Shown here piece after piece: positions 1 to 8,864 of a stretch of 64,000 bases of DNA. Made by a program: the position numbers and the translations under genes. The first letter of the stretch is position 1; every line of letters begins with the position of its first letter. The stretch is from Flavobacterium swingsii (GTDB lineage Bacteria > Bacteroidota > Bacteroidia > Flavobacteriales > Flavobacteriaceae): contig NZ_FOJT01000001.1 in assembly GCF_900111965.1 (NCBI RefSeq), forward strand, positions 248,001 to 312,000, written 5' to 3'. The notes below the pieces were generated by a model. It searched no databases, was not told the DNA's origin, and saw only the letters and a list, made by a program, of their open reading frames with translations.

Positions 1-256
<256 letters not shown>

Positions 257-305
257 TTACTCTTTAATAAATTGAAAAAACTTATTTATTTATAGAAAAA
301 TACTT

Positions 306-932
306 TTATTGTTTTATATGCTGGATTGCCCAGATTAGTAAGGTGTTTTTTTCTTTTGGTAAACCTAATTTTTCAATAATATTACTACGATGACCTTCTA
401 CTGTTTTTTCAGAAAGAAACAATAATTCTGCAATTTGTTTGCTTGTTTTTTGTTGGGCAATGAGTTCGATAATTTTTCTTTCGGATAAGGTTAGTTTAGC
501 AAGGTCATCATTGTTATTCTTATTCTTATTATCTACAACTAGATCATCTTCGAGGAATTCGCTCACATAACGATTCCCTTTTTTTACTTCCAGCAAGCAT
601 TTTTCTAATTCTGTTTGGGCATGTTCTTTAAGAATGTATCCGTAAATTCCGTACTCACTAGCTTTTTTGAAAATGGTCATTTCTTTGTGCATGGTAAGCA
701 AAATAATTTTAGTTTTTAGTTTGCTTTCTTGTACTTTTTTGGCAACATCTAAACCATCTAGACCTGGCATATTTATATCTAAAATAGCAATATCTGGTTG
801 ATGAAGTGTAATTAAATTTAAAGCTGAAACTCCGTTAGAACAAGTATCGGTTACTTTATGACCGTAAGATTCTAAAAAGCTTTTTGTTCCTTGTAAAGTA
901 AATGGATGATCGTCTGCAATTAATATTTTCAT
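306..932 (-). CDS. NarL/LuxR-family two-component response regulator
   Basis: This is a 208-residue DNA-binding response regulator. Residues 1-125 form the receiver domain: acidic pair D7-D8, phospho-acceptor D52 in the motif ILDINMPG, and the switch lysine in the stretch YILKEH. Residues 145-205 form a LuxR-type helix-turn-helix (TSKQIAELLFLSEKTVEGHR). The start codon overlaps the last base of the upstream sensor kinase gene, so the two are translationally coupled and surely act as a pair. The neighbouring three secreted-protein genes share a dyad at the position of an activator site, which makes this regulator the obvious candidate to bind it. That link is an inference. The function as a transcription factor is sure, the targets are not. 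Confidence 0.95.
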   Translation of the reverse strand: MKILIADDHPFTLQGTKSFLESYGHKVTDTCSNGVSALNLITLHQPDIAILDINMPGLDGLDVAKKVQESKLKTKIILLTMHKEMTIFKKASEYGIYGYILKEHAQTELEKCLLEVKKGNRYVSEFLEDDLVVDNKNKNNNDDLAKLTLSERKIIELIAQQKTSKQIAELLFLSEKTVEGHRSNIIEKLGLPKEKNTLLIWAIQHIKQ

Positions 933-2935
933 TATACTTTTTTGATTTCAATTGAGATAATTGTTCCGTTTTTGTCTGATATAATTTTTGCTTCTCCACC
1001 TATTGCTCTACTTCTTTCAATGATATTATGCAATCCAAATGCATTTTTTCCGTTTAATGTTTCGGTAACATTAAATCCTTTTCCATTGTCTTTTATTTCT
1101 ACAAAAAGAGTGTTGTTTTTTTGAGAAACTGTAATTTTTGCAGCAACTGCATTGGCATATTTAATAATATTAGACAATGCTTCCTGAATAATTCGATACA
1201 CTTGCAATTCATCATTTATAGATAAGGAATTGTTATAATCAACATCTGCTGTTACCATAAAATCATTTACAGATTGTGCACGTTCGACTAATTGTTCGAC
1301 ACTTGCTTTTAATCCAATTTTGTCAAACATTATTGGATGCAAGTTTCGACTAATAATACGAATGTCATTAATAATGGCATCTATTTTATTATTGGTAACA
1401 TCTGTTTTTTCTTCAAACGAATTTTTTAGACTTAATAATTCGTGGCTCACACTATCGTGCAAATCGCTAGCAATACGTTTGCGTTCTTCCTCGGTTTTTT
1501 CTAATAATTGTTTGGTGTATTGTTGTGCATTTTGTTTTTCTAATTTTAATTTTTTCTGTTTTTGTCGAGTGATATAAACCACCACTGTTAGAAATAGTCC
1601 CAGAAACAGTGAGGCTAAAAGTGCAATTGTTGTATTTTTATTTAAAATTGTTGTTTTTTGAAGTGTGATTTGTTGTTCTTTTTTTTGGGTTTCATATATA
1701 GCTTCAAGCTCAGCTATTTTCCCTCTTGTTGCAATATCAGATATGCTATCTGCAATTATTCGTTTATCTTTTTCGATAGTAAAAGCATTTTTAAAATCAT
1801 TATTTTGAAGCGCACTTGTTTGTAAAACACCATAAAACATATTTACTTTTTCGTATTGCTGATTGGTTATTAGTATTGGTAATGCTTTTTTAATATCTTC
1901 AAACTCGGAATAATTTGGATTTTTCTTTATTTCATATTGTGCCAAGGCAACTTTGTATTCTAAGGTTAAATCATCAGAATTAATTTCTTCAACTATTGGT
2001 TTCAATTCGTCAATTACTTCTTTAGCTTCGGGTAATTTATTCGCTTGTACTAAATTTTCAATTTTAAAATCAAATATTTTAAGTTTTAATATTTTACTTT
2101 CATCTTTACTATCAATAAACGCCTGATAAGTAGAATCGATAAGTTCTGTTTTTCGAGAATCATTCATAAAATCATATATGGAAATTTTATTAATCAAACC
2201 GATGTAAACATTATACGTATTGTCAATGCTCTTATAGGATTTTATAGCTTTATCTGCATTATCAATAGCTCTTTTTTTATCACCAATAGCTGTGTAAATA
2301 TTTGAATAATTTGAATAAACAAAAGCCAATCCTTTAGGATTATTAATTTTAGTAAAGTATTCAAAAGATTTCTGATTGGCAGCTAAGCTTAAATTTTGTT
2401 TACCCGTAATATAATATATATAGGATAAATCATAATAAGCTCTGGCAATATTGTAACAACTATTGTAGTCATTAGGTTCTAATAAAGTGATGTTTTTAAA
2501 ATAGTCACTCGCTTTTTTTAAATTGGATTTATCAAAATAATAATTAGCTAAATAAGCATCTACAAAAGTGGTTTTTAGGGCTGGCACTTCCTTTCTGTAT
2601 TTAGCATCAAATTCTTTGATTGTAGCCATAAAGTTTTCGTTAAAATCATAAGAATCGGCTAGATATATACAGGCTATATCTAAAATTTCAGCAGCACTTA
2701 CATAGTTTTGTTCTGCAATTTTTTGATTATAGTATTTATATAAAACCGATAAATATTTTTTATCTTTTTTGTAGTTTTCTACTTTACGTAAATAGGCTTT
2801 GGTAGTATCTTCTTGAGCTGGAATTTCTTTTACAAAAACCACTCCATTTTCTTTCTTTTCATTACAAGCATATAATAAAGTGATAACAGCAAGTAGCAAA
2901 AGAAGTCTGGACGATTTTATGGTGTCTTTAAACAT
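932..2935 (-). CDS. TPR-containing sensor histidine kinase (HisKA_3 type)
   Basis: This 667-residue membrane sensor kinase starts with a lipoprotein-like leader ending LLYAC, then carries a long alpha-helical TPR region (about residues 40-420), one membrane helix near 435-455, a coiled coil, a HisKA_3 dimerisation domain with phospho-histidine about H493 in ASDLHDSVSHE, and an HATPase domain with N box (EALSNIIKYANA, near 589) and G1 box DNGKG (near 616). The HisKA_3/NarL pairing is standard for such kinases. The TPR region is probably periplasmic and may sense a surface or protein signal. It is the first gene of a two-gene operon with the response regulator, divergent from the beta-helix protein gene at 3118. 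Confidence 0.95.
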   Translation of the reverse strand: MFKDTIKSSRLLLLLAVITLLYACNEKKENGVVFVKEIPAQEDTTKAYLRKVENYKKDKKYLSVLYKYYNQKIAEQNYVSAAEILDIACIYLADSYDFNENFMATIKEFDAKYRKEVPALKTTFVDAYLANYYFDKSNLKKASDYFKNITLLEPNDYNSCYNIARAYYDLSYIYYITGKQNLSLAANQKSFEYFTKINNPKGLAFVYSNYSNIYTAIGDKKRAIDNADKAIKSYKSIDNTYNVYIGLINKISIYDFMNDSRKTELIDSTYQAFIDSKDESKILKLKIFDFKIENLVQANKLPEAKEVIDELKPIVEEINSDDLTLEYKVALAQYEIKKNPNYSEFEDIKKALPILITNQQYEKVNMFYGVLQTSALQNNDFKNAFTIEKDKRIIADSISDIATRGKIAELEAIYETQKKEQQITLQKTTILNKNTTIALLASLFLGLFLTVVVYITRQKQKKLKLEKQNAQQYTKQLLEKTEEERKRIASDLHDSVSHELLSLKNSFEEKTDVTNNKIDAIINDIRIISRNLHPIMFDKIGLKASVEQLVERAQSVNDFMVTADVDYNNSLSINDELQVYRIIQEALSNIIKYANAVAAKITVSQKNNTLFVEIKDNGKGFNVTETLNGKNAFGLHNIIERSRAIGGEAKIISDKNGTIISIEIKKV

Positions 2936-2951
2936 TTGTATATTTTTTTAA

Positions 2952-2959
2952 CAAAAGTA
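2952..2959 (-). promoter_or_regulatory. Predicted -7 box of the two-component operon
   Basis: The minus strand reads TACTTTTG (TANNTTTG), 16 bp before the kinase start. The GGGG-TTT-CCCC dyad of the divergent gene lies about 50 bp upstream of this box, so one bound protein could affect both promoters. Confidence 0.5.
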
Positions 2960-2991
2960 TCTAATTAAATCGCATAAAAAAGTGTTTGTCA

Positions 2992-3043
2992 AAATTCAGG
3001 GGTTTCCCCCTATATGAATTAATTTTCTATTAGGTCAACTTTG
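2992..3043 (+). promoter_or_regulatory. Activator-type promoter, copy 1 (GGGG-TTT-CCCC dyad and -7 box)
   Basis: GGGG at 2999-3002 and CCCC at 3006-3009 form a dyad centred on 3004. It is flanked by AATTCA (2993-2998) and its complement TGAATT (3015-3020). A -7-like box CAACTTTG (TANNTTTG with one change) follows at 3036-3043, ending 39 bp after the dyad centre. No TTTG-type -33 box is seen between them, as expected for a promoter that needs an activator bound near -45. The same arrangement recurs before the next two genes. Confidence 0.7.
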
Positions 3044-3117
3044 TCATCTGAATTATAGGGACTAAAACACATAATCAAAAAATTCAAAAACTTAATTAAT
3101 TTTAAAAACCAATTTTT

Positions 3118-5808
3118 ATGAACAGAATCTTACTCAAAAACCAAAAAAAATCCTTTGAAAAAGGAAAATATTGGACAAAAACATTGGCTATGCTATTGTT
3201 TTTTATAGTACTAAGCGTTACAAAAACAAGCGCACAAATTACCATTACCGTGCAAAACAACACTAACACTACGCCAAATTTAGCAACAAGCTATCCGTCG
3301 TTAGCTGATGCGTTAAATGCTTTAAATGCCGTTACAGGAATGACAGGTACTGTTTATATGACTGCCTTTACTTATGGCACTGAAACTGCACCACCAAAAG
3401 GATTCACAATTGGTAGTGCAACTTTAAACCCAGTTTTGTCTGCAACAAATAATGTTATGATTAACGGAAATGGTTCTTTGATAAATGCTGGTTTAGGAAC
3501 AGCAACTCCTTCTAGCGCTAGTCCAGATGGAATGGTAAAACTTGTTGGAGCAAACTATATCGATTTTCGTAATTTTTCGCTTGTAGATGGCAACACGACC
3601 AACCCTGCCACTATGGAATTTGGTATTGGTTTGTTTAAAGCCAGTGCCACCGATGGGTGTAACAACAATATCCTATTAAGTAACAACATTAATATGCAAC
3701 GTGTCAATTTTGCAGCAGGAAGTGGTCCTATGCCAGCTGGTGCAACAGGAATTATTATGGTCAATTCGACACCAACGGCAGCAATAACCTCTCTAGTACC
3801 AACTAGTGTTTCGGGAGCCAATTCTAATAATCGAATAGCAGGAAATACAATAAATGGTGGTAATAATGGTATTCATTTATCTGGTTTTGCAAATATTTCA
3901 CCTAACGATGACTATAATAACGAGATTGGTAACTCAAATACAATTCGAAATTTTGGTGGTGGTGCAACCACAGCCTCATTTGCAACTGGTATAACCGCAA
4001 CCAACCAATGGAATATTTTAATTACCAATAACATAATAGACAATAATACAGGAACAGGCGTAAACACACTATATACTTTATATGGAATATTTTTACCATC
4101 TGGTGGAAATAACGCCAATGTAAACATTACTTACAATACTATAAAGCTACAAAGCGGAAGCGGAACCGAAATATTGTATGCTATAAACAATAGTGCAGGT
4201 GCTGGTACAGGAACAATAAGTATAAGCGATAATGCTGTAAATTTAGGCTATGCAAACGGTACAACTGGAGCTATTAGTGGGATATCTAACAGTGCTTTGC
4301 CTACTGTATTAAATATGAATTACAACACAGTCGAAGGGATTTCAGGTGTTCCTTTAGCAGGAACAGGAGAAATAAATGGTATTGTAAATACATCAACTAT
4401 TCCCACTGTAAATACAAATGGTAATAACATCAGAAATTTTGATAGAACAGGCGCTAGTGGTATTTTATCTGGCATGAAAATTAGGTCGGCTAACTGGAAT
4501 GCTTTTGGTAATATTATAGACAATCTTAAATTTTCGGCAACAAGTTCAACAGGAAATATCTATGGGCTGAATTCTACTAGTCCAAATACGAATTTAGATT
4601 CCAATACAATCAAAAACCTTTCTATTCCATTTACAGGAAGTATTTATGGGATTTATGATGCAGGAAGTTCAGGAATAAAAACAATAAGTAGTAATCAAAT
4701 ATTCAATTTTGCTACAAGTACAGGTGGTACAGGTGGTTCCAATTTTTATGGAGCATATTGTGTAACTGGTACAGTTACAATAGGAAACAACAGTATTTAT
4801 AGTCTTAATATTTCTGGTAACAATGCAACTGCTGGAAGTTCCGTGTCTGGCATACGCTTGGATTCTCCTACCAATAAGGTTTTCAATAATAAAATATATA
4901 ATCTTTCTGCTAATTCTACTTTAGGTTCAAGCCGAGGGATTTATACTTCGGCAGGAAATGCAACGTTTTACAATAATGTAATTTCAGATTTAAGAGCACC
5001 CAATTCAACTTCTTCAAATGGGGTAAACGGATTTATTACCAATGGAAGTATGAGCTTGTATAATAATACTATTTTGTTAAACGAAACAGTAAAAAATGGA
5101 CCAAATTCAGGTTCTAATGTGGTATTCTTTAACTCGTCTGGAACGTTAATTTCTAGAAACAATATATTTATTAACAAATCGGTAGTATCTGGTACAGGAA
5201 ACGCAAGAGCACTATATTGTACTAATTTTGCAACTACTTATGACACCTCATCAAACAATAATTTGCTTTTTGCACCTGTTATTTTTTCCGATGGTACAAA
5301 CACTGATACAACACTTGCTGCTTTCAAAACCAGAATGGCAACGCGTGACCAAAACTCTGTTACCGAAACCACAACCCCTTTTACAAGCACAGTTGGTTCT
5401 AATGTAGATTTTTTACGATTGGCAGATGGTGTAGTATCGGTTGCCAATAATGCTGGTATGCCAATTTCTACTCCGTCAATCACTAACGATTTTTTCGGAG
5501 TTACAAGAGATGTAACCACGCCAGATATTGGGGCATCAGAATTTTCAGGAACTCTAGGAAATCAAAGTTTTAGTTTTAATTCAAATTTTTCTGTTTATCC
5601 AAATCCATCAATCGATGTATTTTCTATAAGCAGTGATGCTCGTGGTAACCTAGTTGTTTACGATTTAATTGGAAAAATAATCAAATCTGAAACTATCGAT
5701 TTAGGGATTACAAAATTAGATTTAAGTAATTATCCGAGTGGTATTTATTTGATGAAAGTTACTAATGATAAAAATGAAACAAAAACAATGAAATTGATTA
5801 AACAATAG
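3118..5808 (+). CDS. Secreted right-handed beta-helix protein with T9SS sorting domain
   Basis: This 896-residue protein has a signal peptide (residues 1-40, cleavage after TSAQ). A long body is rich in Asn, Gly, Thr and Ser with repeated N-N-x-I turns, typical of parallel beta-helix (PbH1) proteins. The last 74 residues (from about 823, YPNPS...) are a type A T9SS C-terminal sorting domain ending MKLIKQ. It should be exported by Sec, moved across the outer membrane by the type IX system and held on or released from the surface. No catalytic motif was recognised, so it may be an adhesin or a polysaccharide-binding protein. The sorting domain is nearly identical to those of the next two genes. 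Confidence 0.88.
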   Translation: MNRILLKNQKKSFEKGKYWTKTLAMLLFFIVLSVTKTSAQITITVQNNTNTTPNLATSYPSLADALNALNAVTGMTGTVYMTAFTYGTETAPPKGFTIGSATLNPVLSATNNVMINGNGSLINAGLGTATPSSASPDGMVKLVGANYIDFRNFSLVDGNTTNPATMEFGIGLFKASATDGCNNNILLSNNINMQRVNFAAGSGPMPAGATGIIMVNSTPTAAITSLVPTSVSGANSNNRIAGNTINGGNNGIHLSGFANISPNDDYNNEIGNSNTIRNFGGGATTASFATGITATNQWNILITNNIIDNNTGTGVNTLYTLYGIFLPSGGNNANVNITYNTIKLQSGSGTEILYAINNSAGAGTGTISISDNAVNLGYANGTTGAISGISNSALPTVLNMNYNTVEGISGVPLAGTGEINGIVNTSTIPTVNTNGNNIRNFDRTGASGILSGMKIRSANWNAFGNIIDNLKFSATSSTGNIYGLNSTSPNTNLDSNTIKNLSIPFTGSIYGIYDAGSSGIKTISSNQIFNFATSTGGTGGSNFYGAYCVTGTVTIGNNSIYSLNISGNNATAGSSVSGIRLDSPTNKVFNNKIYNLSANSTLGSSRGIYTSAGNATFYNNVISDLRAPNSTSSNGVNGFITNGSMSLYNNTILLNETVKNGPNSGSNVVFFNSSGTLISRNNIFINKSVVSGTGNARALYCTNFATTYDTSSNNNLLFAPVIFSDGTNTDTTLAAFKTRMATRDQNSVTETTTPFTSTVGSNVDFLRLADGVVSVANNAGMPISTPSITNDFFGVTRDVTTPDIGASEFSGTLGNQSFSFNSNFSVYPNPSIDVFSISSDARGNLVVYDLIGKIIKSETIDLGITKLDLSNYPSGIYLMKVTNDKNETKTMKLIKQ

Positions 5809-5830
5809 TTTTAAAACTTCTTTATTTTAA

Positions 5831-5862
5831 ATGGGCTAACTATTTGGTTAGTCCATTTTTTT
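5831..5862 (+). terminator. Rho-independent terminator
   Basis: A 10-bp stem (ATGGGCTAAC at 5831-5840 with GTTAGTCCAT at 5847-5856, one G-T pair) is followed by a run of T. It lies 22 bp after the beta-helix gene and just before the next promoter element. Confidence 0.85.
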
Positions 5863-5868
5863 ATTTTG

Positions 5869-5920
5869 AAATTCAGGGGTTTCCCCTTATATGATTCTCT
5901 GTTAATTAGAGTCATCTTTG
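5869..5920 (+). promoter_or_regulatory. Activator-type promoter, copy 2
   Basis: AAATTCAGGGGTTTCCCC starts at 5869, with the dyad centre at 5881. The -7-like box CATCTTTG lies at 5913-5920, again ending exactly 39 bp after the centre. The right outer arm is degenerate here (TGATTC instead of TGAATT), while the GGGG-TTT-CCCC core is intact. Confidence 0.68.
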
Positions 5921-5957
5921 TTATTCCGTTTTAAAAATCAATTTAATACTTTAATTT

Positions 5958-8684
5958 ATGAACATAAGACTACTTCAAAAAACAAAAACACTAGCCCTAC
6001 TTTTGTTTTTTATGCTACTAAGCAGTGCAACAACACAAGCACAAAACACCACTCTGGCATGGGCAAAAACCATGGGTAGTACAGGTAATGATATTTCCCG
6101 AAGCGTCGCTGTTGATGCGGTAGGCAATATATATACTACAGGGTTTTTTGCAGGAACAGTCGATTTTGACCCTAATGCTGGGGTTGCCAATCTTACTTCG
6201 GCTGGGAGTACTGATATTTTTGTTTCTAAACTAGATGCCACAGGCAATTTAGTTTGGGCAAAAGTATTGGGTGGCATTAGTAATGATATTGGCTATGGTA
6301 TTGCTGTAGATGCTTCAGGAAATGTATATACTACAGGGTGCTTTGCAGGAACTGTAGATTTTGACCCGAATGCAGGAACTACAAACCTTACTTCGGCCGG
6401 AGGCTACGATATTTTTATTTCTAAATTAGATGCTTCGGGCAATTTTGTTTGGGCAAAAGCAATGGGTAGCACTAGTAATGATATTGGCTATGGCTTTACT
6501 GTAGATGCGTCTGCTAATGTATATACTACAGGGGTTTTTGCAGGAACAGTCGATTTTGACCCTAATGCAGGAACTACAAACCTTACTTCGGCTGGTAATC
6601 AAGATATTTTTGTTTCTAAACTAGAGGCGAATGGTAATTTGGTTTGGGCAAAAGCAATGGGTAGCACTACTAACGATATAGGTTATGGCATTGCAGTAGA
6701 TGCTTCAGGAAATGCATATACCACAGGAGGTTTTTCAGCAACTGCCGATTTTGACCCTAATGCAGGAACAAATAATCTTACTTCGGCTGGTGGTGCCGAT
6801 ATTTTTGTTTCTAAGCTAGATGCTTCGGGCAATTTGGTTTGGGCAAAAGCAATGGGTAGAACTACTAACGATATAGGTTATGGAATTGCTGTAGATGCTT
6901 CAGGAAATGTATATACCACAGGTTCTTTTCAAGGAACAGTCGATTTTGACCCAAATGCTGGGGTTTCCAATCTTACGTCAGTTGGTGGTCAAGATATTTT
7001 TGTACACAAAATGAGTACTCCAGCTGCTGCGCTAAATTTTGATGGAGCAAATGATTATGTAGGTGTAACAGCTCCAACTAACTTGCCAATTGGAAATTCT
7101 AATTATACCATCGAAGCTTGGATAAAACCTTCAGCTCTTGGAGAAAGAGGAATTGTTGGATGGGGAAATTGGGGAGTGGATAATCAATGTAACGCATTCA
7201 GATTATCACCAACGGGGTTAGTAAACTATTGGTGGGATCAAGATTTAACAGTAAACTATGCTTTTGCTTTAAATACTTGGTACCACGTGGCTTGTTCGTT
7301 CGATGGAACTACTCGTACAATATATGTAAACGGAGTTGTAATAGGCTCAGATACTCCAGGAGTACATACAGTAACTAATACTAATTTTCGTATTGGCTCT
7401 ACCAATAATGCTGAATATTTTAGTGGTGGAATTGATGAAGTACGTATTTGGAACAGAGGTTTACCACAAGCTGAAATTGTAAATAATATGAATTGCGAAT
7501 TAGCTGCAGGTCAAACTGGTTTAATTGCGTATTACCAATTTAACCAAGGTTTTGACAATTCCAATAATAGTGCAATAACAACTTTAACAGATGCTAGCGG
7601 AAATGTTAATACTGGAACTTTAAATAATTTTGCTTTAAACGGAACAACATCTAACTGGGTTGCTCCAGGTGGTGTAACAACAGGAAATTCTTGTTTTGCT
7701 TATATACTCGCAAATACTTTAAATTTTGATAACAATAGTGATTATGTCGAAGTTAACGACAATGCTTTATTAGATTTTGGTGCAAATGATTTTACCGTCG
7801 AATATTGGGTAAATAAAAAAAACAATGATGTTTATGGTGGTGTAAACAAATGGAACACAGCCGCTACAGCAGGTAGTAACGAGTGGGGATTAATATTAAG
7901 AGAAGATGGTGCGTCAAATAACAAGCCAAATTTTGTATTTGAATCTGGCACAACATATTATGCTTGTGCTGCAACAACTAACTTAAACCTAAACACATGG
8001 TATCATATTGCTGGTGTTAGAGAAGGAACTAATCTTAAAATTTATGTAAACGGAGTTTTAGAAAACACCATACCAATTGGTAACATTGCGGTAAATAATG
8101 CGGGGAGAAGTTTACTTATAAATAAGTTGTTTTCTGGGAATTTTACAGGAGCAGATTATGAAGAACTTCGTATTTGGAGTCGTGCATTACCACAAACTGA
8201 AATCATGAATAATATGAATTGCGAATTACCAGCAGGACAAACAGGTTTGGTGGCTTATTACAAATTCAATCAAGGAATTGATATTGCTAACAATACAACA
8301 ATAAACACTTTGACCGATTCGAGCGGTAATAATCTAAACGGAACACTAAACGGATTTGCACTAACAGGAACCACATCTAACTGGAAATCGGGATCAGTTA
8401 TTACTTCTGGAAATACTTGCTCTCCTTTTTTAAGTACAGATAATTACGATTTCTCATCAAAATTATCGGTATATCCTAATCCGTCAAGTGATGTATTTTC
8501 TATAAATAGTGATACACGTGGTGAAATTGTAGTTTATGACTTAATTGGAAAAATAATCAAATCTGAAACTATCGATTTAGGGATTACAAAATTAGATTTA
8601 AGTAATTATCCGAGAGGTATTTATTTAATGAAAATTACTAATGATAGCAATCAAACTAAAACAATGAAATTGATTAAACAGTAA
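5958..8684 (+). CDS. Secreted SBBP-repeat and LamG-domain protein with T9SS sorting domain
   Basis: This 908-residue protein begins with a signal peptide (residues 1-29, ending TTQAQ). Residues 33-357 hold five tandem 65-residue SBBP-type beta-propeller repeats, each with the hallmarks NDIGYGIAVDASGN, YTTG, DFDPNAG and DIFVSKLD. Two concanavalin A/LamG-like domains follow (about 360-575 and 590-815), each with FD(G/N)...DYV at the start and VRIW-(N/S)R-(A/G)LPQ near the end. A type A T9SS sorting domain closes the protein (from about 834). It is expected on the cell surface and may bind carbohydrate or matrix, but no ligand can be named. The DNA of the five repeats is very similar, so copy number may vary between strains. 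Confidence 0.88.
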   Translation: MNIRLLQKTKTLALLLFFMLLSSATTQAQNTTLAWAKTMGSTGNDISRSVAVDAVGNIYTTGFFAGTVDFDPNAGVANLTSAGSTDIFVSKLDATGNLVWAKVLGGISNDIGYGIAVDASGNVYTTGCFAGTVDFDPNAGTTNLTSAGGYDIFISKLDASGNFVWAKAMGSTSNDIGYGFTVDASANVYTTGVFAGTVDFDPNAGTTNLTSAGNQDIFVSKLEANGNLVWAKAMGSTTNDIGYGIAVDASGNAYTTGGFSATADFDPNAGTNNLTSAGGADIFVSKLDASGNLVWAKAMGRTTNDIGYGIAVDASGNVYTTGSFQGTVDFDPNAGVSNLTSVGGQDIFVHKMSTPAAALNFDGANDYVGVTAPTNLPIGNSNYTIEAWIKPSALGERGIVGWGNWGVDNQCNAFRLSPTGLVNYWWDQDLTVNYAFALNTWYHVACSFDGTTRTIYVNGVVIGSDTPGVHTVTNTNFRIGSTNNAEYFSGGIDEVRIWNRGLPQAEIVNNMNCELAAGQTGLIAYYQFNQGFDNSNNSAITTLTDASGNVNTGTLNNFALNGTTSNWVAPGGVTTGNSCFAYILANTLNFDNNSDYVEVNDNALLDFGANDFTVEYWVNKKNNDVYGGVNKWNTAATAGSNEWGLILREDGASNNKPNFVFESGTTYYACAATTNLNLNTWYHIAGVREGTNLKIYVNGVLENTIPIGNIAVNNAGRSLLINKLFSGNFTGADYEELRIWSRALPQTEIMNNMNCELPAGQTGLVAYYKFNQGIDIANNTTINTLTDSSGNNLNGTLNGFALTGTTSNWKSGSVITSGNTCSPFLSTDNYDFSSKLSVYPNPSSDVFSINSDTRGEIVVYDLIGKIIKSETIDLGITKLDLSNYPRGIYLMKITNDSNQTKTMKLIKQ
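6054..7028 (+). repeat. Five tandem 195-bp coding repeats
   Basis: Units start at 6054, 6249, 6444, 6639 and 6834, each exactly 195 bp (65 codons). Long stretches such as the codons for TVDFDPNAGTTNLTSAG are almost the same in DNA between units, which points to recent amplification. Unit 5 passes directly into the first LamG domain. Confidence 0.9.
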
Positions 8685-8704
8685 ATTTAATTAGTTTTTA
8701 ATGA

Positions 8705-8745
8705 AATAAGGCTTCCAAAAAATATTTTGGAAGCCTTATTTTTTT
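8705..8745 (+). terminator. Rho-independent terminator
   Basis: A perfect 16-bp stem (8705-8720 with 8725-8740, loop AATA) is followed by T residues, 20 bp after the SBBP/LamG gene. Confidence 0.92.
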
Positions 8746-8749
8746 GCTA

Positions 8750-8801
8750 AAATTCAGGGGTTTCCCCCTATATGAATTCATTTTCTATTACACCAACTTT
8801 G
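8750..8801 (+). promoter_or_regulatory. Activator-type promoter, copy 3
   Basis: AAATTCAGGGGTTTCCCC begins at 8750 with the dyad centre at 8762. The outer arm TGAATT is intact at 8773-8778, and the -7-like box CAACTTTG at 8794-8801 ends 39 bp after the centre. Similarity to copy 1 extends through the spacer (TTTTCTATTA) and past the likely start site. Confidence 0.7.
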
Positions 8802-8864
8802 TAATCTGATTTAAAGGATTACTGAAGTAATCTATTCTTTCTAACATTAATATAAAAATAAATT

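Noticed and set aside
3555..5519. Minus-strand open frames inside the beta-helix gene
   Set aside because: They mirror the Asn/Thr-rich coding strand and have no start context or homology. They are shadows.
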